This document shows, piece by piece, positions 27,297 through 35,250 of a stretch of DNA of 64,000 nucleotides. The stretch spans positions 62,001 through 126,000 of the forward strand of contig NZ_JZJL01000002.1 of assembly GCF_000971335.1 (NCBI RefSeq), written 5' to 3'. Source of the stretch: Chromobacterium vaccinii. Its GTDB lineage: Bacteria > Pseudomonadota > Gammaproteobacteria > Burkholderiales > Chromobacteriaceae. Both the position numbers and the translations under genes were made by a program. Within the stretch, counting starts at the first letter, position 1; each line of letters opens with the position of its first letter. Under the pieces are notes generated by a model. The model made no database searches and had not been told where the DNA came from. It saw only the letters and a program-made list of their open reading frames with translations.

Positions 27297-28733
27297 TTAC
27301 TGCGGCGACACGCCCCTCTCCGGTTTGCGCAGCTCGCTCTCCAGCAGCTTGTAGTAATCGATGTCGAAAGCCGGCTCGCCCTCCAGCGCGCCGCCATTGC
27401 GGCGGCTGCCCAGATAGCACCAGCGGTCGAACAGGTGCTCCACCACATCGCCGCACACCTCGTCGCGCTCCGCCACCGCCACCGCGCCCTCGAACGGCCA
27501 CGGTTTGACCTTGAGCCGCTGCAGCGCCGCCAGCAACCTGGCGTTGTGGCTGTCGGCGCCCTCGTCGCCGACGCAGGCGCCGCGGCAGCGGCGGATCCGG
27601 TAGGCGGCGCAAGGCGCGCCCTTGCGGCTGGTCACCTGCTCCACCCCCAGCACCGACTGGCATAGCCCCTGAGCCAGCGCGATCTGCGCCAGCGCCTTGC
27701 GCGCCTCGCGCGCGTGGCGGAACAAGCCGTAGAGATCGGCGGTGCGGGTGAAGTCGATGTCGCGGGCGGATACCGGGACCGGCCGCGAAAAAGCGTCGTC
27801 GCCGGCTTGCAGCTGCAGCGTGCACACCTCGCCCATCATCCTGGCCCGCGGGTTATGGAGCGGCTGCAAGCGGCCAAGCCACTGCAACTCCAGCAAACGG
27901 GCGCCGAACTCGCTCAAACTTTCGCGCCACTCCACCCTCGCCACCGGCTCGTCTATCCGCACCTCATGGCTCTTGTGCCCGGGCTTGCGTTCGGCGAAGT
28001 GGCCCAACGCCTTGCGGTACAGATTGGTCGCGCGGCCGATGTACAGCGCGCGGCCATCCTCGCCGAACATCGCGTAGACGCCGGCCGAATCCGGCATATC
28101 CTCCACCTGCTGCTGCAGCTCCGCCGGCAGGCTGGACAGTTCGGCCGGTTGCGACAATAGTTGCGCGGCCTCATGCGCCACCTTGTCCTCGCCCAGCTCC
28201 GCGCCGGCGATCTGAATGAAGCGGTAGACCGCCTCAGCGTCGGCCAGCGCGCGGTGGCGCTCCGGCATTTCTATGCCGTGGCGGGCGATCAGGCTGTCCA
28301 GGCTGTGCTTGAAATGCTGTGGATACAGTCGGCGCGACAGCTTGACCGTGCACAGCGCGCGCGCCTGGAAGCGCAGGCCATGGCGGCGGAATTCATTTCT
28401 GAGGAAGCCATAGTCGAAGCGGGCGTTGTGCGCCAGCAGCAGGCGGCCTCGCAGCGTGGCCAGCAGCTCGTCGGCCAGTTCGGCGAACGGCGGCGCGCCG
28501 GCCACCATCTCGTTGCTGATGCCCGTCATGTTTTCAATGAAGGGCGGGATGGGCTGGCCGGGATTGACCAGCCAGGACAGGCGCTCGACGCGTTCGCCGT
28601 CAATCAGCACCACGCCGACTTCGGTGATGCGGTCGCGCGCGATGTTGCCGCCGGTGGTTTCCAGGTCGATGATGGCGCAAGGCTGCGCAAACAGGGTATT
28701 CAATCTCGCTTCGCTTTCGTGTCTTGCGGCCAC
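27297..28733 (-). CDS. DnaQ-like 3'-5' exonuclease fused to GIY-YIG (UvrC/Cho-like) endonuclease domain
   Basis: 478 aa. N-terminal DEDDh exonuclease (about 15-180): AIIDLETTGG, LLLAHNARFDYGFL, HRALADAEAVYRF give the Asp/Glu/Asp/His set. A GIY-YIG domain follows (about 215-300: AGVYAMFGEDGRALYIGRATNLYRKALGHF). The remaining ~180 residues contain paired cysteines (RRCRGACVG) like UvrC/Cho C-terminal parts. Such fusions are annotated as Pol III epsilon-like or excinuclease-related proteins; a DNA repair role is likely but not shown. Next to it, divergently, lies the tRNA operon promoter. Confidence 0.88.
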   Translation of the reverse strand: MAARHESEARLNTLFAQPCAIIDLETTGGNIARDRITEVGVVLIDGERVERLSWLVNPGQPIPPFIENMTGISNEMVAGAPPFAELADELLATLRGRLLLAHNARFDYGFLRNEFRRHGLRFQARALCTVKLSRRLYPQHFKHSLDSLIARHGIEMPERHRALADAEAVYRFIQIAGAELGEDKVAHEAAQLLSQPAELSSLPAELQQQVEDMPDSAGVYAMFGEDGRALYIGRATNLYRKALGHFAERKPGHKSHEVRIDEPVARVEWRESLSEFGARLLELQWLGRLQPLHNPRARMMGEVCTLQLQAGDDAFSRPVPVSARDIDFTRTADLYGLFRHAREARKALAQIALAQGLCQSVLGVEQVTSRKGAPCAAYRIRRCRGACVGDEGADSHNARLLAALQRLKVKPWPFEGAVAVAERDEVCGDVVEHLFDRWCYLGSRRNGGALEGEPAFDIDYYKLLESELRKPERGVSPQ

Positions 28734-28827
28734 GCCGCCAACATGTCAAATGATTGAAGATGTTGGCCCGCCGCGACAGGGACAGCTGCCGAGTTTACCG
28801 GCTTTGCAAAAAAAATCCTACGAAGTG

Positions 28828-28856
28828 TTGACAGAGAAAACCCCTCTCTGTAATAT
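28828..28856 (+). promoter_or_regulatory. Sigma-70 promoter of tRNA Arg-Glu-Arg-Glu operon
   Basis: Exact -35 TTGACA and -10 TAATAT with a 17-base spacer, 38 bases before the first tRNA, followed by a C/G-rich discriminator. The same elements and spacing precede the opposite tRNA array at 32467-32495. Confidence 0.88.
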
Positions 28857-28893
28857 CCGGTCTCTCGCAAGACACAACGTCTCGCGAGACAGT

Positions 28894-28970
28894 GCACCCG
28901 TAGCTCAGTTGGATAGAGTATCTGGCTACGAACCAGAGGGTCGGGCGTTCGAATCGCTCCGGGTGCACCA
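28894..28970 (+). tRNA. tRNA-Arg(ACG), copy 1
   Basis: 77 bases ending in encoded CCA. Acceptor arms GCACCCG/CGGGTGC pair perfectly; anticodon loop CTACGAA gives ACG (28928-28930); T-loop TTCGAAT. First gene of the array. Confidence 0.97.
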
Positions 28971-28979
28971 CAAATCAGC

Positions 28980-29054
28980 GTCCCTATAGTTTAGCGGTTA
29001 GAACACCGCCCTTTCACGGCGGTAGCCGGGGTTCGATTCCCCGTGGGGACGCCA
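28980..29054 (+). tRNA. tRNA-Glu(TTC), copy 1
   Basis: 75 bases with encoded CCA. Acceptor GTCCCTA pairs with TGGGGAC (one wobble); anticodon loop CTTTCAC gives TTC (29013-29015); T-arm GGGGTTCGATTCCCC. Confidence 0.97.
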
Positions 29055-29059
29055 AATAC

Positions 29060-29136
29060 GCACCCGTAGCTCAGTTGGATAGAGTATCTGGCTACGAACC
29101 AGAGGGTCGGGCGTTCGAATCGCTCCGGGTGCACCA
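29060..29136 (+). tRNA. tRNA-Arg(ACG), copy 2
   Basis: Identical in sequence to the copy at 28894-28970; direct tandem duplication of the Arg-Glu unit. Also the outer part of the 202-bp inverted repeat. Confidence 0.97.
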
Positions 29137-29140
29137 AAAC

Positions 29141-29215
29141 GTCCCTATAGTTTAGCGGTTAGAACACCGCCCTTTCACGGCGGTAGCCGGGGTTCGATTC
29201 CCCGTGGGGACGCCA
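29141..29215 (+). tRNA. tRNA-Glu(TTC), copy 2
   Basis: Identical to the copy at 28980-29054; four bases after copy 2 of tRNA-Arg. Followed by the array terminator. Confidence 0.97.
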
Positions 29216-29223
29216 GGATTCAG

Positions 29224-29257
29224 AAAAAAGCCTCGCATGGAAATGCGGGGCTTTTTT
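29224..29257 (+). terminator. Terminator of forward tRNA array
   Basis: Long hairpin AAAAAAGCCTCGCAT ... ATGCGGGGCTTTTTT ending in a T-tract, 8 bases after the last tRNA-Glu. Confidence 0.92.
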
Positions 29258-29357
29258 CATTCCAGCGGCCAGATGGCTCCGCCCCGATCTCCCAATATGC
29301 CGCTGCGTCATTTGCATTGCCGTTTTTCTTCGCACAACAAAAATGACATGGAGATAT

Positions 29358-29389
29358 CCTGTTCTTCCTGATACCCATACAAGAACAGG
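29358..29389 (+). promoter_or_regulatory. Inverted repeat covering the ribosome site of the TonB receptor gene
   Basis: Arms CCTGTTCTT and AAGAACAGG (14-base loop) are perfectly complementary; the 3' arm includes the only purine-rich ribosome-site candidate and ends 6 bases before the GTG start. It could be an mRNA hairpin limiting translation or a DNA operator. Confidence 0.5.
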
Positions 29390-29395
29390 CCCGCC

Positions 29396-32080
29396 GTGCA
29401 TTCCGCGAAAACTCCGCCCCACCCCAGGCTGCTATCCGCCCTGCTGCTTCTCTCCGCCTGGCCAGCCCTGGCCGACACGCCGCCGGCCGACTCGCTGGAA
29501 CGCGTGACCGTCACCGGCTCGCGCATCGCCCGCTCCGCCAAAGAGGGCCCGACCAGCGTCACCGTCATCAGCGGCGACGACATCGAAAAACAGGGCTACA
29601 CCAATGTCTACGACGCCCTGAACAACCTGACGCAGAACACCGGCTTCACCCAGGGCGCCGACTTCGGCAATACCTTCACGCCGGCCGCCAACGCCATCAG
29701 CCTGCGCGGCCTCGGACCGAATCACACGCTGACGCTGATCAACGGCCGCCGCATGGCCGACTATCCGATCGCCTACGAGGGCCAGGTCAACTTCGTCAAC
29801 CTGGCCAACATCCCCGCCGCGCTGATAGACCGCATCGAAATCCTGAACGGCGGCGCCTCCGCCATCTACGGCTCCGACGCCATCGCCGGTGTGGTCAACA
29901 TCATCCTGAAAAAGAAAACCGACGGCGCCGCCGTCAACGTCAAGATCGGCTCCACCGAGCATCACGGCGGCGAAAACGCCAGGCTGCAGCTGACCGGCGG
30001 CAAAAGCTGGGATCAGCTCAGCGCGGTCTACGGCCTGGAATTGAGCAAACGCAACGCGATCTGGTCGCGCCAGCGGGGCTTCATGTCCGACTCCACCGCC
30101 CTCGGAGAAGCCCCCTCCGCCATCCTGTCGCGACGCATCGCCGGCGGCGCCTATCTCGACGCCGGCAGCGCCTGCGGCAATTTCGCCGGCATGTTCGCCG
30201 GCAGCGTCACCACCGTGGGCAACAGCCAAAAAGGATATTGCGCCAGCGGCCTGCTGAAACCATCGTACTGGACGATACAGACGGCCACCCAAAGCCAGAG
30301 CGGATTCCTCAGCCTCAACTACCAGATCAATTCGCATGCCGAGCTGTTCAGCGACGCCATGCTGGGCGTCACTCACACCGAAAACAACACCCGCGGCCCC
30401 AACTGGACCGCGGCCGCCGGCCAGGGCGGCTACTTCCTGAACCAGAACAGCGGCAATTACGAAGTCTGGAACAAGCGCTTCACCCCCGAAGAGCTGGGCG
30501 GAACCAGCAATTACAACCGCAAGTGGGACGACCTGGCGGCCAACCTGACGCTGGGCGTGCGCGGCGACCTGACCGGCAGCTGGAATTACGAGGCGGCCTA
30601 CAACGCCTCAGTCTACACCAGCCGCACCACCACCCCGATGCTGCTCTCCGGCGTCAACGCTTACTTCCTCGGCTCGCAGCTCGGGACCGACGGCAGCGGC
30701 GTTCCGATCTACGCCCCCAACACCAGCCGCTTCTACCGGCCGCTGACGCCGACGCAAGCCTCCAGCCTGATCGGCGACAGCACCGGCAACAACAAATCCT
30801 GGCTGCAGGTGCTCAGCCTGAGCGCCAGCGGAGAGGCCTTCCAATTGCCGGCCGGCCCCGCCAAATTGGCGGGCCTGCTGGAATGGGGCAGCCAAGGCTT
30901 CAGCAACGACCCCGACCAAAGCCTGAACCAGGGCGTGTACTACAACGCCAGCCCCGCGATCCGAGCCAGCGGCTCCCGCTCGCGCGAGGCGGCCGGCGCC
31001 GAACTGCTGCTGCCGTTGGCCAAACCGGTCAACCTGACCCTGTCCGGCCGCTACGACCGCTACCAGACCTCCGCCAACAGCGAAGGCAAGCTCACCTACG
31101 GCGCCGGCCTGGAATACCGCCCCACCGGAAGCCTGCTGCTGCGCAGCAACTACGCCACCAGCTTCCGCGCTCCGGACATGAGCTACCTGTTCCAGACCCA
31201 GACCCGAGGCTACTACTCGTCCACCACCGACTACTGGCGCTGCGCGCAAGCCGGCCAGCCGCTGGCCAACTGCCAATACGCCGGCGTCTCGCCCGGCTCC
31301 AACTACATCAGCAACGGCAACGCCGGCCTGAAGCCGGAAAGCGGAAAATCGTATGGACTAGGCTTCGTCTGGTCGCCCAGCCGCGACGCCGACATCTCGC
31401 TGGACTACTGGAACATCACCATCGACGACCTGGTCACCACCCTCAGCGCCGACAAGCTGCTGCGCGACGAGGCGCTGTGCCGCGGCGGCCAGTTGAACGC
31501 CAGCTCCACCCAGTGCCAGGACGCGCTCCGTCGCGTGATGCGCAATCCGAACAATGCAGTGGTAGACCCCGGCGCGATCAACACCATCGTCGTCAATCCG
31601 ATCAACGCCGCCAGCGAACGCACCAGCGGCATCGACCTCAGCGGCAAATACCGCCTGCGCACCGCCAAGCTGGGCGATTTCCTGTTCAAAGCCACCTATA
31701 CCAAGGTCCTGACCCACACCTACCAACAATTCGCCGGCGACCCGGCCCAGAACGAGTTGACCGACATGAGCAACACCGACTGGCCGGACAAGCTGGACTT
31801 CACCACCACCTGGAACATCGGCGACTGGTCGTCCACGCTGCTGCTGACTCGCTACGGCAAGATCCCCAACGGCGCCGGCAATGGCTACCTGACGCCGACC
31901 GTGCTCGCCAACCTGAGCGTCACCCGCCAGCTGAACAAGAAGACATCGATTGGGCTGATCGTCAACAACGTCCAGGATTTCCTCAAGAAGGACTACACCG
32001 GCGGCTGGCCCTACTACCCAGTAGGCAGTTACGCGCCATACGGCCGCCAGGCCTGGCTGGAGCTGAACCACAAGTTCTAA
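29396..32080 (+). CDS. TonB-dependent outer-membrane receptor
   Basis: 894 aa, starting with GTG 29396. Signal peptide MHSAKTPPHPRLLSALLLLSAWPALA (about residues 1-26). Mature N-terminus leads into VTVTGSRIARS, then the plug domain (about 45-175) with LNNLTQNTGFTQG, LINGRRM and IEILNGGASAIYGSDAIAGVVNIILKK. The rest forms a 22-strand-type barrel, ending in aromatic-rich QAWLELNHKF as outer-membrane proteins do. The ligand is unknown; the family includes siderophore, vitamin and oligosaccharide receptors. It is alone, between oppositely oriented tRNA arrays. Its start is weak (GTG, ribosome site in a hairpin), hinting at controlled translation. Confidence 0.93.
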   Translation: MHSAKTPPHPRLLSALLLLSAWPALADTPPADSLERVTVTGSRIARSAKEGPTSVTVISGDDIEKQGYTNVYDALNNLTQNTGFTQGADFGNTFTPAANAISLRGLGPNHTLTLINGRRMADYPIAYEGQVNFVNLANIPAALIDRIEILNGGASAIYGSDAIAGVVNIILKKKTDGAAVNVKIGSTEHHGGENARLQLTGGKSWDQLSAVYGLELSKRNAIWSRQRGFMSDSTALGEAPSAILSRRIAGGAYLDAGSACGNFAGMFAGSVTTVGNSQKGYCASGLLKPSYWTIQTATQSQSGFLSLNYQINSHAELFSDAMLGVTHTENNTRGPNWTAAAGQGGYFLNQNSGNYEVWNKRFTPEELGGTSNYNRKWDDLAANLTLGVRGDLTGSWNYEAAYNASVYTSRTTTPMLLSGVNAYFLGSQLGTDGSGVPIYAPNTSRFYRPLTPTQASSLIGDSTGNNKSWLQVLSLSASGEAFQLPAGPAKLAGLLEWGSQGFSNDPDQSLNQGVYYNASPAIRASGSRSREAAGAELLLPLAKPVNLTLSGRYDRYQTSANSEGKLTYGAGLEYRPTGSLLLRSNYATSFRAPDMSYLFQTQTRGYYSSTTDYWRCAQAGQPLANCQYAGVSPGSNYISNGNAGLKPESGKSYGLGFVWSPSRDADISLDYWNITIDDLVTTLSADKLLRDEALCRGGQLNASSTQCQDALRRVMRNPNNAVVDPGAINTIVVNPINAASERTSGIDLSGKYRLRTAKLGDFLFKATYTKVLTHTYQQFAGDPAQNELTDMSNTDWPDKLDFTTTWNIGDWSSTLLLTRYGKIPNGAGNGYLTPTVLANLSVTRQLNKKTSIGLIVNNVQDFLKKDYTGGWPYYPVGSYAPYGRQAWLELNHKF

Positions 32081-32092
32081 GGCGGAGACGAG

Positions 32093-32118
32093 AAAGGGAT
32101 GCCGCAAGGCATCCCTTT
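32093..32118 (+). terminator. Terminator of the TonB receptor gene
   Basis: 11-bp stem AAAGGGATGCC/GGCATCCCTTT, loop GCAA, 13 bases after the stop codon; the T-run is short. Confidence 0.82.
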
Positions 32119-32154
32119 GTTACGCGATCCGGCACGAAAATGAATAAAGAAATG

Positions 32155-32188
32155 AAAAAAGCCCCGCATTTTCATGCGAGGCTTTTTT
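32155..32188 (-). terminator. Terminator of reverse tRNA array
   Basis: Same long hairpin as at 29224-29257 in the opposite orientation, immediately after the reverse tRNA-Glu. Confidence 0.9.
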
Positions 32189-32196
32189 CTGAATCC

Positions 32197-32271
32197 TGGC
32201 GTCCCCACGGGGAATCGAACCCCGGCTACCGCCGTGAAAGGGCGGTGTTCTAACCGCTAAACTATAGGGAC
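32197..32271 (-). tRNA. tRNA-Glu(TTC), copy 3
   Basis: 75 bases with encoded CCA, identical to the two forward copies; last gene of the reverse Ser-Arg-Glu array. Confidence 0.97.
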
Positions 32272-32275
32272 GTCT

Positions 32276-32352
32276 TGGTGCACCCGGAGCGATTCGAACG
32301 CCCGACCCTCTGGTTCGTAGCCAGATACTCTATCCAACTGAGCTACGGGTGC
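32276..32352 (-). tRNA. tRNA-Arg(ACG), copy 3
   Basis: 77 bases with encoded CCA, identical to the forward copies; middle gene of the reverse array. Confidence 0.97.
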
Positions 32353-32358
32353 AGTTTC

Positions 32359-32452
32359 TGGCGGAGAAAGAGGGATTCGAACCCTCGATACAGGTTTAAG
32401 CCCGTATGCTTCCTTAGCAGGGAAGTGCCTTCGACCACTCGGCCATTTCTCC
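32359..32452 (-). tRNA. tRNA-Ser(GCT)
   Basis: 94 bases, class II tRNA with a long variable arm and encoded CCA. Acceptor GGAGAAA pairs with TTTCTCC; anticodon stem CTTCC/GGAAG with loop CTGCTAA gives GCT, reading AGC/AGU. First gene of the reverse array; no counterpart in the forward array. Confidence 0.96.
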
Positions 32453-32466
32453 GTTCAGAGAGCGCC

Positions 32467-32495
32467 ATATTAATTAGCGGCGCCCCCTCTGTCAA
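32467..32495 (-). promoter_or_regulatory. Sigma-70 promoter of tRNA Ser-Arg-Glu array
   Basis: Reverse-strand TTGACA, 17-base spacer, TAATAT; identical boxes and spacing to the forward tRNA promoter, 14 bases before the tRNA-Ser 5' end. Confidence 0.87.
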
Positions 32496-32514
32496 GCAAG
32501 CTGCGCAAAAATAT

Positions 32515-33741
32515 TTACGCCGCCTGATCCAGGCCGAAAACTTTATGCAAAACGCGAACCGCCAGTTCCAGGTACTTCTCATCCACCAGCACCGACACCT
32601 TGATTTCCGAGGTGGAAATCATCTGGATATTGATGCCCTCTTCCGCCAGCGTGCGGAACATGGTGGACGCGATGCCGCAATGCGAGCGCATGCCGACGCC
32701 GACGATGGAGATCTTGGCCACCTTGTCGTCGGCGTCGATCTTGGCGGCGCCGATGTGGGTCTGCACTTCGCGCAGGATGGCCAGCGCGCGGTTGAATTCG
32801 CCGCGCGGCACGGTGAACGAGAAATCGGTGGTGCCGTTCTCGCCGACATTCTGGATGATCATGTCCACTTCGATGTTGGCATCCGCGATCGGGCCCAGGA
32901 TCTGGTAGGCGATGCCCGGCTTGTCCGGCACGCCCTTCACATTGATGCGGGCTTCGTTGCGATCGAACGCGATGCCTGCCACTACCGCCTTTTCCATGCT
33001 CTCATCTTCCTCAAACGTAATCAGGGTGCCCTCGCCTTCGTCCTCGAAGCTGGAGAGCACGCGCAAGCGCACCTTGTACTTGCCGGCGAATTCCACCGAA
33101 CGGATCTGCAATACCTTGGAGCCCAGCGACGCCATTTCGATCATTTCTTCGAAAGTGACCGTCTTCAGGCGGCGCGCCTCCGGCACCACGCGCGGATCGG
33201 TGGTGTAGACGCCGTCGACGTCGGTGTAGATCTGGCACTCGTCGGCCTTGAGCGCGGCGGCCAGCGCCACCGCCGAGGTATCCGAGCCGCCGCGGCCCAG
33301 CGTGGTGATGTTGCCTTCCTCGTCCACCCCCTGAAAGCCGGCGACGATCACCACGCGGCCTTCCTTCAGGTCGGCGCGCATCACGCCCTCGTCTATCGAC
33401 TGGATGCGGGCCTTGGTGTGGGCCTGGTCGGTCACCACCTTCACCTGCCAGCCGCAATAGCTCTTGGCCGGCACGCCGATTTCCTTCAGCGCCATCGCCA
33501 ACAGGCCAATGGTGACCTGCTCGCCGGTGGAGACGATCACGTCCAGCTCGCGCGGGTCCGGATAGTCCTGAATGTCCTTGGCCAGGGCGATCAGGCGATT
33601 GGTTTCGCCGCTCATCGCGGAAACCACCACCACCACATCATGCCCCTGGGCCTTCCACTTGGCGACGCGACGGGCCACATTCTTGATGCGCTCGGTTGTC
33701 CCGACCGAGGTGCCGCCGTACTTCTGTACGATGAGTGCCAT
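32515..33741 (-). CDS. lysC: Aspartate kinase
   Basis: 408 aa from ATG 33741 (AAGAAGC upstream); upstream in-frame codons are not conserved. Kinase domain with VQKYGGTSVG at the N-terminus, VVVVVSAMSGETN, FQGVDEEGNITTLGRGGSDTSAVALAAAL and the YTDVDGVYTTDPR segment. Two C-terminal ACT domains (about 265-405, e.g. MIIQNVGENGTTDFSFTV) give feedback control by lysine/threonine in this family. First step of lysine, threonine and methionine synthesis; hom and thrC lie 23 kb away in this window. No leader attenuator or lysine riboswitch was recognised. Confidence 0.96.
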   Translation of the reverse strand: MALIVQKYGGTSVGTTERIKNVARRVAKWKAQGHDVVVVVSAMSGETNRLIALAKDIQDYPDPRELDVIVSTGEQVTIGLLAMALKEIGVPAKSYCGWQVKVVTDQAHTKARIQSIDEGVMRADLKEGRVVIVAGFQGVDEEGNITTLGRGGSDTSAVALAAALKADECQIYTDVDGVYTTDPRVVPEARRLKTVTFEEMIEMASLGSKVLQIRSVEFAGKYKVRLRVLSSFEDEGEGTLITFEEDESMEKAVVAGIAFDRNEARINVKGVPDKPGIAYQILGPIADANIEVDMIIQNVGENGTTDFSFTVPRGEFNRALAILREVQTHIGAAKIDADDKVAKISIVGVGMRSHCGIASTMFRTLAEEGINIQMISTSEIKVSVLVDEKYLELAVRVLHKVFGLDQAA

Positions 33742-33937
33742 ACGTGCTTCTTGTTTCAAAATGGTTGAAATGTCGAACTTCGATTCTGACCACAGAATGT
33801 CGATAAATGCAAGGCGGAATTGGGCTTCCGCGCCCGGCGCCGGCGGTTTACGACAATTGACTGCCTGTTTGCATCCCCACATCGCAGCGGCTACAAATCA
33901 GTAGGAAGAATACGCATCCGACCGACAGGACCCTTGC

Positions 33938-34837
33938 ATGATCGCCCCTGTTCAACCCTGGCGCTGGATCCGGCTGCAAATCGGCCTGGCCGTCAACGGG
34001 GGAATCCAATACACGCTGCTGATCAACCATCCCTTGTTCTGGCCCGCTCTGGGCCTGACTTCGTTGTTGATCGCGCTTTTGCTGCTGTGGCCGATCCCGG
34101 TCGCCTCCTCTGCCCACCGGCCAGTCTCCGGCGGCGGCAACGAGAGCTACTGGCGAGACTACGCCAGCCACGTCTATGCGCTGCTGCCGCTGTGGGCCGG
34201 ACACATCGCGCTCAGCCGCGAACAAATAGACGAGGCCGCCGGCCACCTGACCGACCGTTTCGACAGCATGCTGCGCCTGCTCGGCCACCAGCCGGCAGAG
34301 CATGACGGTCTGGATTCGATAGACGCGGCCGAAATCCCCGCCGCCGACGCACGCGACGCGCAGTGGCCGCCCGCCGAGCTGCAGCGCAGGCTCTCGACCG
34401 AACTGCGGCAGTTGCGCCAGTCCAGCTTGAAGCTGGACGAGCTGGCCCAGTCCGGCGGCGGCGCGGCCCACGCGACGACAATCGCCGGAGAGGCCCGCAC
34501 GCTGGCGCAGCGGCTGCACGCGCTGGACCAGCAGATCGCCGCCGGCTTCCGGGCCGACGGCTTCGACCTGCCCGCCACCGTGGAAGACATCCTGACCCAT
34601 CTCCAATTTCAAGACCGGGTCAGCCAGATACTGTCCCACGTGCAAAACGACATCTGGCAACTGGAGGCCTCGCTGCATGAAGCCTTGAACTGCGAAGGCG
34701 AATTGCCGACTCCGCCGGACACCGAAGCCTGGCTGTCCGCGCTGAAGAACAGCTACACCACCCACGAGCAACGCGCGCTTCACGGCCGGGAAGGCAATGA
34801 CAAGGCGCCGGGGCCCAGCGATATCACTTTTTTCTGA
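33938..34837 (+). CDS. Membrane-anchored CheZ-like chemotaxis protein
   Basis: 299 aa, not assigned to a named family with certainty. A single hydrophobic helix at about 33-55 (FWPALGLTSLLIALLLLW), then long charged helices. LQFQDRVSQIL (222-232) matches the CheZ phosphatase active-site helix (enteric FQDLTGQ), keeping the catalytic Asp226 and Gln230 four residues apart. The C-terminus YTTHEQRALHG...PSDITFF ends in an acidic/aromatic motif, as CheY-binding tails do. It begins the chemotaxis operon 18 bases before cheY, so dephosphorylation of CheY at the membrane is the proposed role (inference). Confidence 0.72.
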   Translation: MIAPVQPWRWIRLQIGLAVNGGIQYTLLINHPLFWPALGLTSLLIALLLLWPIPVASSAHRPVSGGGNESYWRDYASHVYALLPLWAGHIALSREQIDEAAGHLTDRFDSMLRLLGHQPAEHDGLDSIDAAEIPAADARDAQWPPAELQRRLSTELRQLRQSSLKLDELAQSGGGAAHATTIAGEARTLAQRLHALDQQIAAGFRADGFDLPATVEDILTHLQFQDRVSQILSHVQNDIWQLEASLHEALNCEGELPTPPDTEAWLSALKNSYTTHEQRALHGREGNDKAPGPSDITFF

Positions 34838-34855
34838 ATGACGGGGTAGTCGCAG

Positions 34856-35224
34856 ATGGGCAAAACCATATTGATCGTCGACGACTCCACCACCTTGCGG
34901 CAGGTGGTGCGCATGACGCTGGCCGGCGCCGGCTACGAAGTGCTGGAGGCCGGCAATGGCAAGGAAGCGCTGGACATTCTGGACGGCCGCAAGATCCATC
35001 TGATCATCTCGGACGTCAATATGCCGCAGATGGACGGCATCAGCCTGCTGAAAAACATCAAGCAGCTGCCCCACTACAAGTTCACGCCGGTGATCATGCT
35101 GACGACGGAGTCGGCGGATGAGAAAAAACGCGAGGGCAAGGAGGCTGGCGCCAAGGCCTGGGTGGTCAAGCCGTTCCAGCCCCCGGTGCTGCTGACCGCG
35201 GTGTCCAAGCTGATCCTGCCCTGA
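34856..35224 (+). CDS. cheY: Chemotaxis response regulator CheY
   Basis: 122 aa single receiver domain. Phospho-acceptor Asp53 in LIISDVNMPQMDG, acidic pair in ILIVDDST, the Thr switch in MLTTES and Lys in AWVVKPFQPP. It carries the signal from CheA to the flagellar motor. Starts 18 bases after the CheZ-like gene and is followed by the STAS gene. Confidence 0.95.
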   Translation: MGKTILIVDDSTTLRQVVRMTLAGAGYEVLEAGNGKEALDILDGRKIHLIISDVNMPQMDGISLLKNIKQLPHYKFTPVIMLTTESADEKKREGKEAGAKAWVVKPFQPPVLLTAVSKLILP

Positions 35225-35250
35225 ACCGGCCAACGAACCCTGGAGCGGAC

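Larger units (their letters stand above)
29060..29261 (+). repeat. Left arm of 202-bp inverted repeat (tRNA-Arg, tRNA-Glu, terminator)
   Basis: Matches the reverse complement of 32151-32352 with only two mismatches that I could find (CAAAAC vs CAAGAC between the tRNAs; one base in the terminator loop). The arms flank the TonB-dependent receptor gene. Confidence 0.93.
32151..32352 (-). repeat. Right arm of 202-bp inverted repeat (tRNA-Arg, tRNA-Glu, terminator)
   Basis: Reverse-oriented counterpart of 29060-29261, two mismatches. Similarity stops just past the terminator on one side and at the first base of tRNA-Arg on the other. Confidence 0.93.

Noticed and set aside
28894-32452. Integrative element inserted at a tRNA gene
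   Set aside because: No integrase, no truncated tRNA and no direct att repeats; only inverted tRNA arms, reported instead as an inverted repeat.
32515-33937. Lysine riboswitch before lysC
   Set aside because: The leader of about 100 bases is too short and I could not find the conserved multi-helix pattern.
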